Below, in pieces: positions 1 to 8,658 of a DNA stretch of 64,000 nt. Position numbers and translations under genes: made by a program. Position 1 is the first letter of the stretch, and each line of letters begins with the position of its first letter. This DNA comes from Emticicia sp965283955. GTDB taxonomy: Bacteria; Bacteroidota; Bacteroidia; Cytophagales; Spirosomataceae. Under the pieces are notes generated by a model. It was not told where the DNA came from. It made no database searches and saw nothing but the letters and a program-made list of their open reading frames with translations. The stretch is from positions 1,798,001-1,862,000 of the forward strand of contig CBDIQW010000001.1 of NCBI GenBank assembly GCA_965283955.1, in the 5' to 3' direction.

Positions 1-88
1 CTACACAAGTTACTTGGTTGCCTGTTTCAGCAAAACAAGTACCAGTTACGAGGCCAACGTATCCTGTTCCTACTACGGCTATTTTCAT
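1..88 (-). CDS. ugd: UDP-glucose 6-dehydrogenase, N-terminal fragment
   Basis: Only the first 29 codons lie inside the window; the rest runs off the left edge. The reverse strand starts with ATG at 88 and reads MKIAVVGTGYVGLVTGTCFA, the Rossmann NAD-binding start (GxGxxG) typical of the UDP-glucose/GDP-mannose dehydrogenase family. The family oxidises UDP-glucose to UDP-glucuronate in the cytoplasm for capsule, exopolysaccharide or LPS synthesis. The N-terminus is very characteristic, but substrate (UDP-glucose versus other nucleotide sugars) cannot be settled from this fragment. Confidence 0.8.
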   Translation of the reverse strand, partial: MKIAVVGTGYVGLVTGTCFAETGNQVTCV

Positions 89-505
89 AAGTCAAAACTC
101 CCAGCCCCAAAGGAGAGGTTTTATAATTGAATCGTTTGTTGAGGCATTTTCAAACGACTGGATTTAATATTATTTAATCTTTAGTTTTCTTGTACAAATG
201 TATAACTTTTTTTAGAAACAAAAATTTTATTCAAATAAAAAAAATAAAAATTTTTTTTAAAAAAAGTGGACTTAATAACAAATCACTATCTTTAAGTATA
301 TATTTTTGAAACAAAAAATCATTTTTCATTATTTAAAGGTAGCATTAGATATAGTAAAAAATAAAGATTTATTAGAAGGAGTATTTTTTCTTGAATAAAA
401 ATAAAATACAATAATTTCGATGTTTTATCGCTTTTATTAGAATTTTCGTTCGTATATACTTGCACAGACAAGCTATTCTTTCGTAAATTCACCACTTTAA
501 TCTAA
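89..505. other. AT-rich intergenic region, no gene seen
   Basis: About 417 bases separate the divergent ugd start and the gluconate dehydrogenase subunit 3 gene. The stretch is strongly AT-rich with long A and T runs (about 200-300). I find no open frame with protein-like composition, no RNA gene and no strong hairpin. It must hold both divergent promoters, but no full TTTG-N20-TANNTTTG pair was recognised. Confidence 0.5.
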
Positions 506-1172
506 TTGTCAATCCTAAAAGAACATCTTACATTGAATAGAAGAGATGCCATACAAAGAGTAGCCTACCTGATGGGAGGAGCTTTGTCTGCCCCAACAAT
601 GATTGCGATGCTCGAAGGCTGCAAGTCGAATACTGCAACCGAAGCCGCAACTTCTTTTTATCGACCGACTATAAAAGTTTGGTTGCCGAAATCGCCGAAA
701 TCATTATTCCGAAAACTACCACCCAGGTGCTAAAGAAGCAGGTGTTGGTCCGTTTGTAGAAATGATGTTGAAAGACTGCTATAAACCTTCTCAACAAGAA
801 CATTTTGTGAAAGGTCTTGATGCACTCGAAGAAGAATCTAAAAAAGCCAATGGTGGTAAGAAATTTTTGGAAAGCACGCCTGAGCAACAAACTGCTCTTT
901 TGAAGAAATTCGAGGCGATGGCAAATGATGAAGCTAAGAAAAATGAAACTGCTAAGAAAATCGTAGATGCCGAAACTGGCCTTGCAAAAGAAAACAAGGG
1001 CAAAGAAGAAGCTCCACCAGTGCCATTCTTCAAAATAATGAAAGAACTGACGCTTTTGGGCTATTTTACTTCTGAGGTTGGTTGCAAACAAGCACTGGCT
1101 TATGTCGAGGTTCCAGGTAAGTATGAGGGCTGTGTGAAAATGACTCCAGGACAAAAAGCTTGGGCGTTGTAA
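506..1172 (+). CDS. Gluconate 2-dehydrogenase subunit 3 family protein (frameshifted as read)
   Basis: This is the small partner of the GMC flavoprotein that follows. In this family it is a Tat-exported accessory subunit of a membrane-linked sugar/alcohol dehydrogenase. The N-terminus carries a twin-arginine signal (NRRDAIQRVAYLMGGALS) ending in a Cys (residue about 39), so it may be a lipoprotein. The reading frame breaks twice. One missing T near 656-659 hides the segment SLVAEIAEIIIPKTTT, and one missing C near 721-723 hides PGAKEAGVGPFVEMML. Undoing both gives one continuous protein of about 220 residues. The start is uncertain: TTG at 506 or TTG at 533, and either could be an ATG spoiled by an extra T. 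Both breaks lie in homopolymers, which favours sequencing error over a pseudogene. Confidence 0.75.
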
Positions 1173-1299
1173 AATAGCCAACAGTCGGCGGCTCAAAGTC
1201 TATCATTATTATGTGAGATACGCCACTATCTAATTTTAAAAACTCCTGACTGTGGACAGTTGTCTGTGGTCTATTGACAAAAAAATACTATTCAATCTG

Positions 1300-3024
1300 A
1301 TGAATATCCAAGGTAAAGAAAAAGAAAAAATGACTTATGACGCCATCGTTGTAGGGTCGGGAATCTCAGGCGGCTGGGCTGCCAAAGAATTATGTGAGAA
1401 AGGCTTAAAAGTGTTGATGATTGAGCGTGGACGTGATATTAAGCACGTAGAAGGATACGATACTGCCATGAAAAACCCTTGGGATTTTCCACACCGTGGA
1501 AACATGGACAACATGGCAAGAGAACAATATTGGGCGAGCGTTCGCACAGGCTATACTGGCCGTGAAGAACACCGCCACATGTTTGAAAACGATAAAGAAA
1601 ACCCATATTTAGAGAAAGCTGGTCGTGGTTTCGACTGGATTCGTGGGTACCACGTGGGTGGTCGCTCATTGATGTGGGGACGCCAAAGCTACCGTTGGAA
1701 CGAAAAAGACTTTACTGCAAATCTTGAAGATGGTCACGGTATCGACTGGCCGATTCGTTATAAAGATTTAGCTCCGTGGTATAGCTACGTTGAGAGTTTT
1801 ATCGGTGTAAGTGGTACAAAAGATGGTTTGGATGTATTACCCGATGGAAATTTCCAACCAGGAATGGATATGAACTGCGTTGAAAAAGAGTTTAAATCGA
1901 GAGTTGCTAAGAAATTTGGTGGTCGTGCCGTAACAATCGGTCGTACGGCTCACTTGACTGCTCCGACAAAAATTCAAACAGATTTAGGTCGTGCTTCTTG
2001 CCAATTCCGTAATGCTTGTATGCGTGGCTGCCCTTATGGTGGTTATTTCAGCACACAATCTGCTACTTTGCCAGCGGCCAATAAAACTGGCAATTTGACA
2101 TTGACTACCGATAAGATCGTTCACCAAGTAATATTTGATGACGAAAAAGGCAAAGCCGTTGGTGTAAAGGCCATCGACCAAAATACAAAAGAAGAATACG
2201 ATTACTACGCAAAGATCATCTTCTTGAATGCTTCGGCTATCAACTCTTCATGGATTATGATGCAGTCGAAGTCGAAAACTCACCCGAATGGTTTGGGTAA
2301 TGAGTCTGACCAATTGGGCAGAAATATCATGGACCACCACTTGGCGGTAGGTGCTTCGGGTACTTTCGAGGGCATGGAAGATATGTATTACTATGGCCGC
2401 CGTGCGAATGGCATTTATGTTCCACGTTTCACAAACTGGGGTAGCGACAAAAAACGTGACTTCGTACGTGGATTTGGCTACCAAGGTGGTGCAAGCCGTG
2501 CAAGTTGGGGTCGTGGTGGCCAAATGGATGGTTTCGGTGCTGACTTCAAAGAAGCAATGACACAAGTTGGGCCATGGTCGTTTAATATTGGCGGTTTTGG
2601 CGAAACATTACCAGATGCCAACAACCGTTTCACGCTTTCTGACCAAAAAGATAAGTGGGGCTTACCAGTTGTGCAGTTTGATGCAGGTTGGGGCGAAAAT
2701 GCCTTGAAAATGCGTGTAGCAATGATGAACGAAGCAGCCGAAATGCTCGAAGCAGCCGGTATGAAAAACATCAGCACTTATGACGACCGTAGCAAAAATC
2801 CAGGTATCGGTATTCACGAAATGGGAACTGCCCGTATGGGACGTGACCCTAAAACTTCAGTATTGAACGGAAACAACCAAGTTTGGGGAGCAAGTAACGT
2901 ATTTGTAACTGACGGTGCGGCTATGACCTCAGCGTCTTGTGTAAACCCATCGCTTACATACATGGCTCTTACGGCTCGTGCAGCCGATTTCGCTGTGAGT
3001 GAGTTGAAGAAAATGAATTTGTAA
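1300..3024 (+). CDS. GMC-family oxidoreductase (gluconate/sorbosone dehydrogenase-like flavoprotein)
   Basis: This is an FAD-dependent glucose-methanol-choline oxidoreductase of 574 residues, a normal family length. The FAD-binding motif VVGSGISGG lies at residues 17-25, followed by the acidic strand end (LMIERG). The C-terminal GMC domain has the conserved HEMGTARMG (about residue 505) and NVFVTDGA...CVNPS near the end, which carry the catalytic His and Asn region. ATG at 1300 is chosen because homologues have a short polar leader; 1330 (MTYDAIVV) is an alternative. It follows the subunit 3 gene by about 130 bases, so the two probably form a periplasmic sugar or alcohol dehydrogenase, with subunit 3 carrying the Tat signal for co-export. 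The substrate is not deducible. Confidence 0.88.
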   Translation: MNIQGKEKEKMTYDAIVVGSGISGGWAAKELCEKGLKVLMIERGRDIKHVEGYDTAMKNPWDFPHRGNMDNMAREQYWASVRTGYTGREEHRHMFENDKENPYLEKAGRGFDWIRGYHVGGRSLMWGRQSYRWNEKDFTANLEDGHGIDWPIRYKDLAPWYSYVESFIGVSGTKDGLDVLPDGNFQPGMDMNCVEKEFKSRVAKKFGGRAVTIGRTAHLTAPTKIQTDLGRASCQFRNACMRGCPYGGYFSTQSATLPAANKTGNLTLTTDKIVHQVIFDDEKGKAVGVKAIDQNTKEEYDYYAKIIFLNASAINSSWIMMQSKSKTHPNGLGNESDQLGRNIMDHHLAVGASGTFEGMEDMYYYGRRANGIYVPRFTNWGSDKKRDFVRGFGYQGGASRASWGRGGQMDGFGADFKEAMTQVGPWSFNIGGFGETLPDANNRFTLSDQKDKWGLPVVQFDAGWGENALKMRVAMMNEAAEMLEAAGMKNISTYDDRSKNPGIGIHEMGTARMGRDPKTSVLNGNNQVWGASNVFVTDGAAMTSASCVNPSLTYMALTARAADFAVSELKKMNL

Positions 3025-3097
3025 TTTAGTCCACAATAGACCATAGTTACGTAAAACGAGTTGTGGTGTTAATTTTACAAAGCTGTTTTATGGTTTT

Positions 3098-3164
3098 ATC
3101 CCGTAGGGATTTAATATCGGTAGAAATAAAATGGAATAACTATAAAGGCATGCCGTAGGTATGC
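3098..3164. repeat. Pair of small palindromes sharing a CCGTAGG core
   Basis: Between the convergent ends of the GMC gene and the AlbA_2 gene lie two short hairpins: ATCCCGTAGGGAT (3098-3110) and GCATGCCGTAGGTATGC (3148-3164). Both contain CCGTAGG at the centre and the flanks differ. The look is that of intergenic repetitive palindromes common in Bacteroidota. They could also act as weak bidirectional terminators, though no T-run follows. Confidence 0.5.
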
Positions 3165-3179
3165 AACCAAACGAGATAA

Positions 3180-4352
3180 TCAGCTTTGTTTCCGAGGAAT
3201 GATTACTTTGAATTGTTGCGTTTCTACTTCGTTGTATAATTCAATATCTGGGTGTAATTGTAAAGCTCTAAAAACACCCGAGCCAATGCCACGGTAGGGT
3301 AAAAGTTCGCTGGCAAATTTGGTTATAATCGGATTTCGAGGAACAGCCACGCCCATCTTTACATTTTCGGTAGTGAGATGATTCGGCAAAACACCTGGGC
3401 TAATGATTTCGATACGGTTTTGGAAAATAAATAGCCTTATCGGTGCGTTTCGACTATAATCTCTGTGAATGAGTGCATTCATTATTAATTCTTCCAAAGC
3501 GATTTCTGAAATTTCAAGTTCGCCTTGTGAATTGAAACCTTGTTTATTTTGTAGTTTCAAGAGATTCGATTTCAAGAAGTCCATCGAAAAACGAAATTGT
3601 CTTTCCAATGTTCCTGTAATATCATCGCTTGATAAATACTTCGTATCGGTTATATCATTGCCATAAAAACTAACCGCTTTTACGATAAAAGTTGGCTGAA
3701 AAAGCTGCGGATTTTTACTGAAAAACAATAAACCTGTCAGTGTCAGTTCGTTTTTGTAAGCCAGTTTTAAATTATCAAGCAGTTGAGCAATAGTAATTTT
3801 TTGCTGCTCTAAATGCTCAAAAATAGTTTGTTTAAACTTGGTTTCATAATAGACGTAGAAAGTAGATTTATCTAATTCTTGCTCGACATTTGCCCCTCTG
3901 ATGGGCAGTTCTTCGGTATGAAAAGACCCACTTTCTTGTAATAACCTTGATAGTTCGGCTTGTGAAAGAATGCGTTTATCAGCACCTGATTTTGTCAGGT
4001 ATTTGCCTTGCTTGGTGCAGTAGGGCTTTTGTAAACCTTCTTCTACTTCTATGATAAAAACGATTTTTTCGTCAATTTCTTCTAAAATGGTGGTGACATG
4101 AACGGGCGGAATTACATTTTCGCTACAAGCATTTGATACTAAGTTGTTTAGCTTCCGAATATCGTCTTGGCTTACGCCTTGTACTACATTTTTATCATCG
4201 ACACCAATAAAAATAAAACCTCCTTTGGCATTAGAAAAAGCCACTAACTCTTCGGCCAACGAAATGGTGTTTTCGATTTTTACCTTGAATTGGTGTTGAG
4301 AGTCTTCGCCTAATCGGATTCTCTTTTCTATGTCGGCAATGCTTAGTTTCAT
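3180..4352 (-). CDS. AlbA_2 (Schlafen-type) / ATPase domain protein
   Basis: The protein has 390 residues and two recognisable parts. Residues about 10-125 form an AlbA_2/Schlafen AAA_4 domain, with the hallmark EDSQHQFK start and the segment ELVAFSNAKGGFIFIGVDD. Residues about 285-385 match an HATPase_c_4-like helicase/regulator C-terminus (EELIMNALIHRDYS, then YRGIGSGVFRAL). Such proteins are often called putative transcriptional regulators or ATP-dependent helicases, but biochemical roles are poorly known; Schlafen-type domains include nucleases. The gene starts 3 bp after the Roco GTPase stop on the same strand, so they are almost certainly co-transcribed. I infer a linked function, possibly in conflict or regulation. 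Confidence 0.8.
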   Translation of the reverse strand: MKLSIADIEKRIRLGEDSQHQFKVKIENTISLAEELVAFSNAKGGFIFIGVDDKNVVQGVSQDDIRKLNNLVSNACSENVIPPVHVTTILEEIDEKIVFIIEVEEGLQKPYCTKQGKYLTKSGADKRILSQAELSRLLQESGSFHTEELPIRGANVEQELDKSTFYVYYETKFKQTIFEHLEQQKITIAQLLDNLKLAYKNELTLTGLLFFSKNPQLFQPTFIVKAVSFYGNDITDTKYLSSDDITGTLERQFRFSMDFLKSNLLKLQNKQGFNSQGELEISEIALEELIMNALIHRDYSRNAPIRLFIFQNRIEIISPGVLPNHLTTENVKMGVAVPRNPIITKFASELLPYRGIGSGVFRALQLHPDIELYNEVETQQFKVIIPRKQS

Positions 4353-4355
4353 TCT

Positions 4356-6989
4356 TTATAAATGAAAAATCTGGTGATAAAGTTCAATCATTTTCGGGAC
4401 TTTGGTGGCAATTTCGGCGGGTAAAAGGCCAATTCCTACCCAATCTTTCACTTTTTTTGCTTCATTGAAAATTGCCGTAATTGTGCTTGTGGCTGCTTTT
4501 ACTTCGTTGGTCTCGGTTGTGGTTTCTAACGAAGCAACTTTATTTAAAGCCGTCAAGAAATTATATTGCCATTCCGTATTAGCTTGTGTTGCTCCTTTAA
4601 TTTCTGTCAATAACTCTTGAAACTCTTTGAAATTGGGGTTTTGTGCATAATTATTTACGAAGCTATTTTTTGAGCCAGTTCCCAAACCGCCTATTTGGCC
4701 CTGATTTATGATATTACCGTGAAAATGGGTTATGTTTTTTTCGTTTTCCATTGCTGTGATATTTTTTGGTGTTTCCACAATTTTCAGAATATCATTGATT
4801 TGATAATCTTTGGTTTCGGTCGAATATTCGGTCTTTCCTCTTCGTTTCAACCCTACCAAATGATTGTATTCAACCGTAATATTCTCTTCGATTTCGAGGT
4901 ATTCTTTTACTTCCAAGCTCTTCATGGTTCGGTGAATACTTCTGAAATCTTCTCTTAAAATATCTAAATAACCTTGCGGGTGCTTGCCTTGTAGCCAAAT
5001 ATCAATACGGCGGTCGTTCTGCTCGACTAAGGCAACGCAAGGTTCAACATTGGCTGCTTCTTGCAGGATAATTCCTTTGTTCCAATAATAATTTTCTTTC
5101 AAAATATCGGCAAAACGCTGCACAATGAAGCTATGAATCAGAAATGAAGGCAGGCCGTTATCGTACTGGAAATAATAATGCAGGGCATCTTTTTTATAGA
5201 TATTTCGGCGAAGTCCGTCGGGAGTATCTTCTCTGAATGCCGCTGGAATGTACAGTATTTCTTCGCTTCGGTCGAAATAGGCTACTTTAAACTGCTCCAT
5301 CATTTCGATTATGTAATCGTAGTGAGCCACTTCGTAGCGGTATTGTTCGGGGCTTTCGGGTTGGAGAATATACCGTAAATCTGCCTTTTTGATTTTACCC
5401 AAATATTGAGCAGTACGGTCGTGCGTGATGATGCGATAAATGCCATCGGTCAGCCATTCGGGGTTCAGAATTTGCAGACTACGCAGATTGGGTCTATCAA
5501 AAAAACGCACCGTGCCAAGTAGATTTAGGTATTTCAATAAATCGTCTTCGGTTTCGGCAACAACATCATTTTCTTTACAAATCTGCAAATAGGTTTCACT
5601 GCTCAAATAAGGTACTTTTTTGGCGTATTTTTCTTCCAAATTTTGCTTGACATCGAAATAGCTTTTGGGTACTTCTTGATGAATATATGGCAAACTCATT
5701 AAGGTTTGGCGAATGGCTTTCTCTAATGCTTCCATCTGCTCTACAAAAGGTTTATTGCCTTGTGAAGCCTCTTTGATAGAAACCCGAAAAGTATTGATAT
5801 AGCGTTTGGCGTAATCTTCGGAGATAAGATTGGTTGTGATTTTGGCACTCGGATGAGCCTCAATTTTATTGATAACGATAATAAAAGGCGAATCGGGTGC
5901 GTAATTATTGAGATATGATAAATATTTGTCGGGCTGCTCATCGGTTTCGGCATTGAGCAGAATGATGTAGAGCGTGCCTTCGGTTAAGAAAAATTGATGA
6001 ATGGATTGTTGGATTTCCTGCCCACCAAAATCCCAAAAATTGATGCAATAATCATTCGTTTTGCCTTGATATTCTTCTTTTATTCGCCATTTTTCGAGAT
6101 TTACACCTTTGGTTATTACTCGGTCTTTCTCAACAAATACTTTTCCCAACAGATATTCCATTAAGCTGGTTTTTCCTGAAAAAGGTTCTCCGAGAAATAT
6201 TAGTTTAGCTTCGTTGAAAGGTTTTTTGCCTCTATTTAGGTTATCATAGTAAGCTAATAAGCCTTCTCTGCCACCACTTTCAATGGCTTGTTTTATTTCA
6301 GGGAGAAGGGGATTGTTGCCGATTGTTAATTGTTTTTCAGTAAAATCTCCTTCTAAGGCGTAATCTAAATTTATTTGTTTAACAAAGTATTCAGGAATAT
6401 CGGTAATTCGATTACTATACATGTAAAGTTCTCTTAAATTACTTAAATTAGCTAATGGAGAAATATCTGTAATTTGATTTTCATATAAATATAAGTCTGT
6501 CAAATTTTTTAAATTTGCTAATGGAGAAATATCTGTAATTTGATTTTCACTCAAATAGAGAATATTCAAATTAATTAAGCTGTTTAAAGAAGAAATATCA
6601 TTAATCTGATTCCTGTATATACAAATTTCAGTTAAATTTTTTAAATTTGCTAATGGAGAAATATCTGTGATTTGATTATCATCTAAATGAATTTTAGTCA
6701 ATTTTGTTAGATTAGCCAAAGGTAAGATATCGGTAATTCGATTACTATACATGTAAAGTTCTCTTAAATTACTTAAATTAGCTAATGGAGAAATATCTGT
6801 AATTTGATTTTCATATAAATATAAGTCTGTCAAATTAATTAGATTAGCCAAAGGAGAAATATCCGTAATTTTTTTTCCTACTAAAGCAAGAAAGGATATA
6901 CGTCCATTATTTCCTATTGTAAACTCATCCTCCCCAATCTCAATCCCCATCTCCCTCTCCAACATCAATATTTCCTCTGGCTTATCCAT
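4356..6989 (-). CDS. Roco-family protein: LRR - Roc GTPase - COR - C-terminal extension
   Basis: This is an 877-residue bacterial Roco protein. Residues about 35-215 hold eight or so internalin-like leucine-rich repeats built on ITDISPLANLxNLxxLYL. The Roc GTPase follows, with P-loop GEPFSGKTS near residue 270, switch motif DFGGQE near 320, and G4 motif NKIE near 373 (NKxD is usual; here Asp is Glu). The COR dimerisation domain spans about 430-690. The tail has a Gly/Asn-rich linker (HFHGNIINQGQIGG, about 750) and a helical end. ATG at 6989 is preferred to TTG at 7013. No kinase domain is present. Family members are nucleotide-regulated homodimers; the effector may be the adjoining AlbA_2 protein. 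The LRR array shows recent duplication. Confidence 0.88.
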   Translation of the reverse strand: MDKPEEILMLEREMGIEIGEDEFTIGNNGRISFLALVGKKITDISPLANLINLTDLYLYENQITDISPLANLSNLRELYMYSNRITDILPLANLTKLTKIHLDDNQITDISPLANLKNLTEICIYRNQINDISSLNSLINLNILYLSENQITDISPLANLKNLTDLYLYENQITDISPLANLSNLRELYMYSNRITDIPEYFVKQINLDYALEGDFTEKQLTIGNNPLLPEIKQAIESGGREGLLAYYDNLNRGKKPFNEAKLIFLGEPFSGKTSLMEYLLGKVFVEKDRVITKGVNLEKWRIKEEYQGKTNDYCINFWDFGGQEIQQSIHQFFLTEGTLYIILLNAETDEQPDKYLSYLNNYAPDSPFIIVINKIEAHPSAKITTNLISEDYAKRYINTFRVSIKEASQGNKPFVEQMEALEKAIRQTLMSLPYIHQEVPKSYFDVKQNLEEKYAKKVPYLSSETYLQICKENDVVAETEDDLLKYLNLLGTVRFFDRPNLRSLQILNPEWLTDGIYRIITHDRTAQYLGKIKKADLRYILQPESPEQYRYEVAHYDYIIEMMEQFKVAYFDRSEEILYIPAAFREDTPDGLRRNIYKKDALHYYFQYDNGLPSFLIHSFIVQRFADILKENYYWNKGIILQEAANVEPCVALVEQNDRRIDIWLQGKHPQGYLDILREDFRSIHRTMKSLEVKEYLEIEENITVEYNHLVGLKRRGKTEYSTETKDYQINDILKIVETPKNITAMENEKNITHFHGNIINQGQIGGLGTGSKNSFVNNYAQNPNFKEFQELLTEIKGATQANTEWQYNFLTALNKVASLETTTETNEVKAATSTITAIFNEAKKVKDWVGIGLLPAEIATKVPKMIELYHQIFHL
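6397..6506. repeat. 110-bp exact direct repeat in the LRR array, copy 1
   Basis: This segment of the Roco gene is identical base for base to 6727-6836, exactly 330 bases away (five 22-residue LRR units). Neighbouring units are only similar, so this is a recent duplication or gene conversion inside the LRR coding region. Confidence 0.8.
6727..6836. repeat. 110-bp exact direct repeat in the LRR array, copy 2
   Basis: This is the second copy of the duplicated LRR segment described at 6397-6506. It encodes the same two LRR units (TDLYLYENQ and RELYMYSNR types). The repeat number could vary between strains by recombination between the copies. Confidence 0.8.
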
Positions 6990-7104
6990 TTTTTTAGCTT
7001 TGTTTTTATACAAAAAAACAAAAAAGCCGAGAATAAAAAAAGGTATTTGCCTAAATGGCTATTTTTGTGGTAGTTAGGTATGTTACATTTATTTATTTCG
7101 CTCG

Positions 7105-7125
7105 GCACAAGTCAGAAACTTGTGC
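7105..7125. repeat. Small intergenic hairpin (GCACAAGT stem)
   Basis: GCACAAGT, a 5-base loop (CAGAA), then ACTTGTGC form a perfect 8-bp stem just upstream of the 7144 gene. The surroundings (CGCTCGGCACAAG) look like a repetitive extragenic palindrome. It could affect the mRNA leader of the 7144 gene. Confidence 0.45.
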
Positions 7126-7143
7126 TACAATACTGAATTATTC

Positions 7144-7848
7144 ATGCAAAAACGCCCCAAACGCCGCACATATACGCAATATATTCTGCTTGTTTTCTTG
7201 CTTGCCTCGGCTTCGGTGTATTTGTACTTTATGAAGCGAACGCCTATTTTGTGGGGCTACCATGAGTTTTATTTTACACCCAAAAAATATAGAAATACGC
7301 TACATCAACTGGCTGATGAGCGTGCTGAGTTGATTGCTGGACGGGATAATCTGAGTAAAGTATTTATTGGTCAGTTTCGTAGTTTGATGCCTTTTTGGTA
7401 CGGCACTCGTTATTCGTTTTATGGACAAACCGAAACTCCAGGTGAAGGGAAAATTGCCTGTGGCTATTTCGTGACAACAGTTTTGGAAGATTTGGGCTTG
7501 AGAATCGAGCGTAACAAACTCGCACAGCTACCTTCGGAAGAAATGATAAAAAAGCTTGTTGAAAAAGAATCAATACGTAGGTTTAGTCAATATTCTATTA
7601 CTGATTTCTTGGTGGGTGTCCGAGAAACTGGCACTGGGCTTTATGTGGTCGGGCTTGATACGCACACGGGTTTTCTGCTTTACCAAAACAACGAAATGCG
7701 TTTTATTCATGCCAGCGGACGGTTTCCGTATGCAGTCGTAAATGAGCGAGCCAGTGAATCTATTATTTTAGGTAAATCGAAGTACCGAATCATCGGAAAA
7801 CTGAGCGATGACGAAAAGGTTTTGCAGAATTGGTTGTCGAACCAATAG
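7144..7848 (+). CDS. Membrane-anchored protein with possible NlpC/P60-like fold
   Basis: This is a 234-residue protein with a basic N-terminus and one membrane segment (YILLVFLLASASVYLYFM, residues about 10-28), so it is either anchored or exported. The exported part has GKIACGYFVTTVLEDLG near residue 105 and VGLDTHTGFLLYQ near 175. A Cys at the head of a helix followed by a His on a strand is the arrangement of NlpC/P60-like papain-fold enzymes. That assignment is only a pattern match and no third catalytic residue is clear. ATG at 7144 is chosen; a TTG eight codons upstream also exists. The end lies 41 bases before the DoxX gene start, so the two may be co-transcribed. Confidence 0.6.
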   Translation: MQKRPKRRTYTQYILLVFLLASASVYLYFMKRTPILWGYHEFYFTPKKYRNTLHQLADERAELIAGRDNLSKVFIGQFRSLMPFWYGTRYSFYGQTETPGEGKIACGYFVTTVLEDLGLRIERNKLAQLPSEEMIKKLVEKESIRRFSQYSITDFLVGVRETGTGLYVVGLDTHTGFLLYQNNEMRFIHASGRFPYAVVNERASESIILGKSKYRIIGKLSDDEKVLQNWLSNQ

Positions 7849-7889
7849 TAAACGCTATATTTAATGATACAATCCTAAAAACCGTTTCT

Positions 7890-8249
7890 ATGAAAAACCT
7901 AAAACTAATCCTTACCTATTTGTTCGGTGCTTTTTTGATTTTTGGGGGCATCAATCATTTCATCAAACCCGAAATGTATGCTCCTTTTATTCCTGATTTT
8001 TTGCCAAGTTTGGCGGTCAATTATTTAACTGGAATCGCAGAAATTGCGGTAGGTGTAGGCGTTTTTATTCCTCGTTTTCGTTCAATGGCTACACTCGGAA
8101 TCTTGTTGATGATGTTGGTGTTTTTGCCGCTTCATGTCTTTGATGTCTTCAAAGAAAATCCCGCCATCGGTAGCTATCAAGCTGCCTTGATTCGCTTACC
8201 TTTACAGTTTATATTGATTGCTTGGGCGTGGTTTATCCACAAAAAATAA
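7890..8249 (+). CDS. DoxX family membrane protein
   Basis: This is a 119-residue integral membrane protein with four hydrophobic segments and the DoxX-family opening (FGGINHFIKPEMYAPFIPDF) followed by LTGIAEIAVGVGVF. DoxX-like proteins are small quinone-related or redox-linked membrane proteins, and their exact activity is usually unknown. ATG at 7890 fits the hydrophobic start; an upstream in-frame ATG at 7830 would overlap the preceding gene and add non-conserved residues. Confidence 0.75.
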   Translation: MKNLKLILTYLFGAFLIFGGINHFIKPEMYAPFIPDFLPSLAVNYLTGIAEIAVGVGVFIPRFRSMATLGILLMMLVFLPLHVFDVFKENPAIGSYQAALIRLPLQFILIAWAWFIHKK

Positions 8250-8266
8250 GCCCAAAAAGCCTCGTA

Positions 8267-8458
8267 TTAAGCAGTTACGTGCTTAATACGAGTGAAATTA
8301 TTTTTTACTTTTCTGAAAAAGTCTTCACGTTTTTTCGACTCGAAGTCCATATTTTTTCTCTTTGATACAAATGGACTGAATTGCTCTGAAAAGACAATTA
8401 ACGAGCATGAAGTTAACAAGCCTGCTACTAAGAATCCGATTAGAATGACAATTTCCAT
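8267..8458 (-). CDS. Small membrane protein of unknown function
   Basis: This 63-residue reverse-strand frame begins with ATG and a strong hydrophobic segment (EIVILIGFLVAGLLTSCSLIVF), then a basic, charged tail (SKRKNMDFESKKREDFFRKV). The composition looks like a real single-pass small protein, and it lies downstream of the lmo0937-like gene on the same strand. The opposite strand also has an open frame, but with less protein-like composition. No family was recognised. Confidence 0.5.
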   Translation of the reverse strand: MEIVILIGFLVAGLLTSCSLIVFSEQFSPFVSKRKNMDFESKKREDFFRKVKNNFTRIKHVTA

Positions 8459-8505
8459 AGTTTTACTGATTTAGAGTGAATATGAACTTGAGCAATGAAG
8501 TTTAT

Positions 8506-8658
8506 CTATACTTTGCCTCTACGAATAAGGCCCAGTAAAAAAGACACGACTGCTAAAACTAACAATACATGAATAATACCTGTTGCACTATAAGCAAATG
8601 CTCCGATTAGCCAACCAATGACTAAGATTACGGCGATGATATACAAGATTGAACGCAT
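8506..8658 (-). CDS. lmo0937-family small membrane protein
   Basis: This is a 50-residue protein, shorter than usual gene-finding cut-offs. It starts MRSILYIIAVILVIGWLIGA and continues through a second hydrophobic helix to LLGLIRRGKV. Two helices with a central GWLIGAF..ATG segment and a basic RRG end match the lmo0937/DUF5670 family of tiny membrane proteins, which are widespread in Bacteroidota and often linked to stress. The function is unknown. It is probably transcribed with the 63-residue protein downstream. Confidence 0.75.
   Translation of the reverse strand: MRSILYIIAVILVIGWLIGAFAYSATGIIHVLLVLAVVSFLLGLIRRGKV

Noticed and set aside
669..1196. Reverse-strand frame of 175 codons
   Set aside because: It lies antisense to the subunit 3 gene, whose restored protein is family-typical; the reverse product is Phe-rich and low in protein-like features.
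6390..6900. Regular repeats that might suggest a CRISPR array
   Set aside because: The units are LRR codons in one open frame with 66-bp periodicity; there are no unique spacers.
8292..8474. Forward-strand 60-codon frame
   Set aside because: The reverse strand has a better small membrane protein with ATG, hydrophobic helix and charged tail over the same bases.
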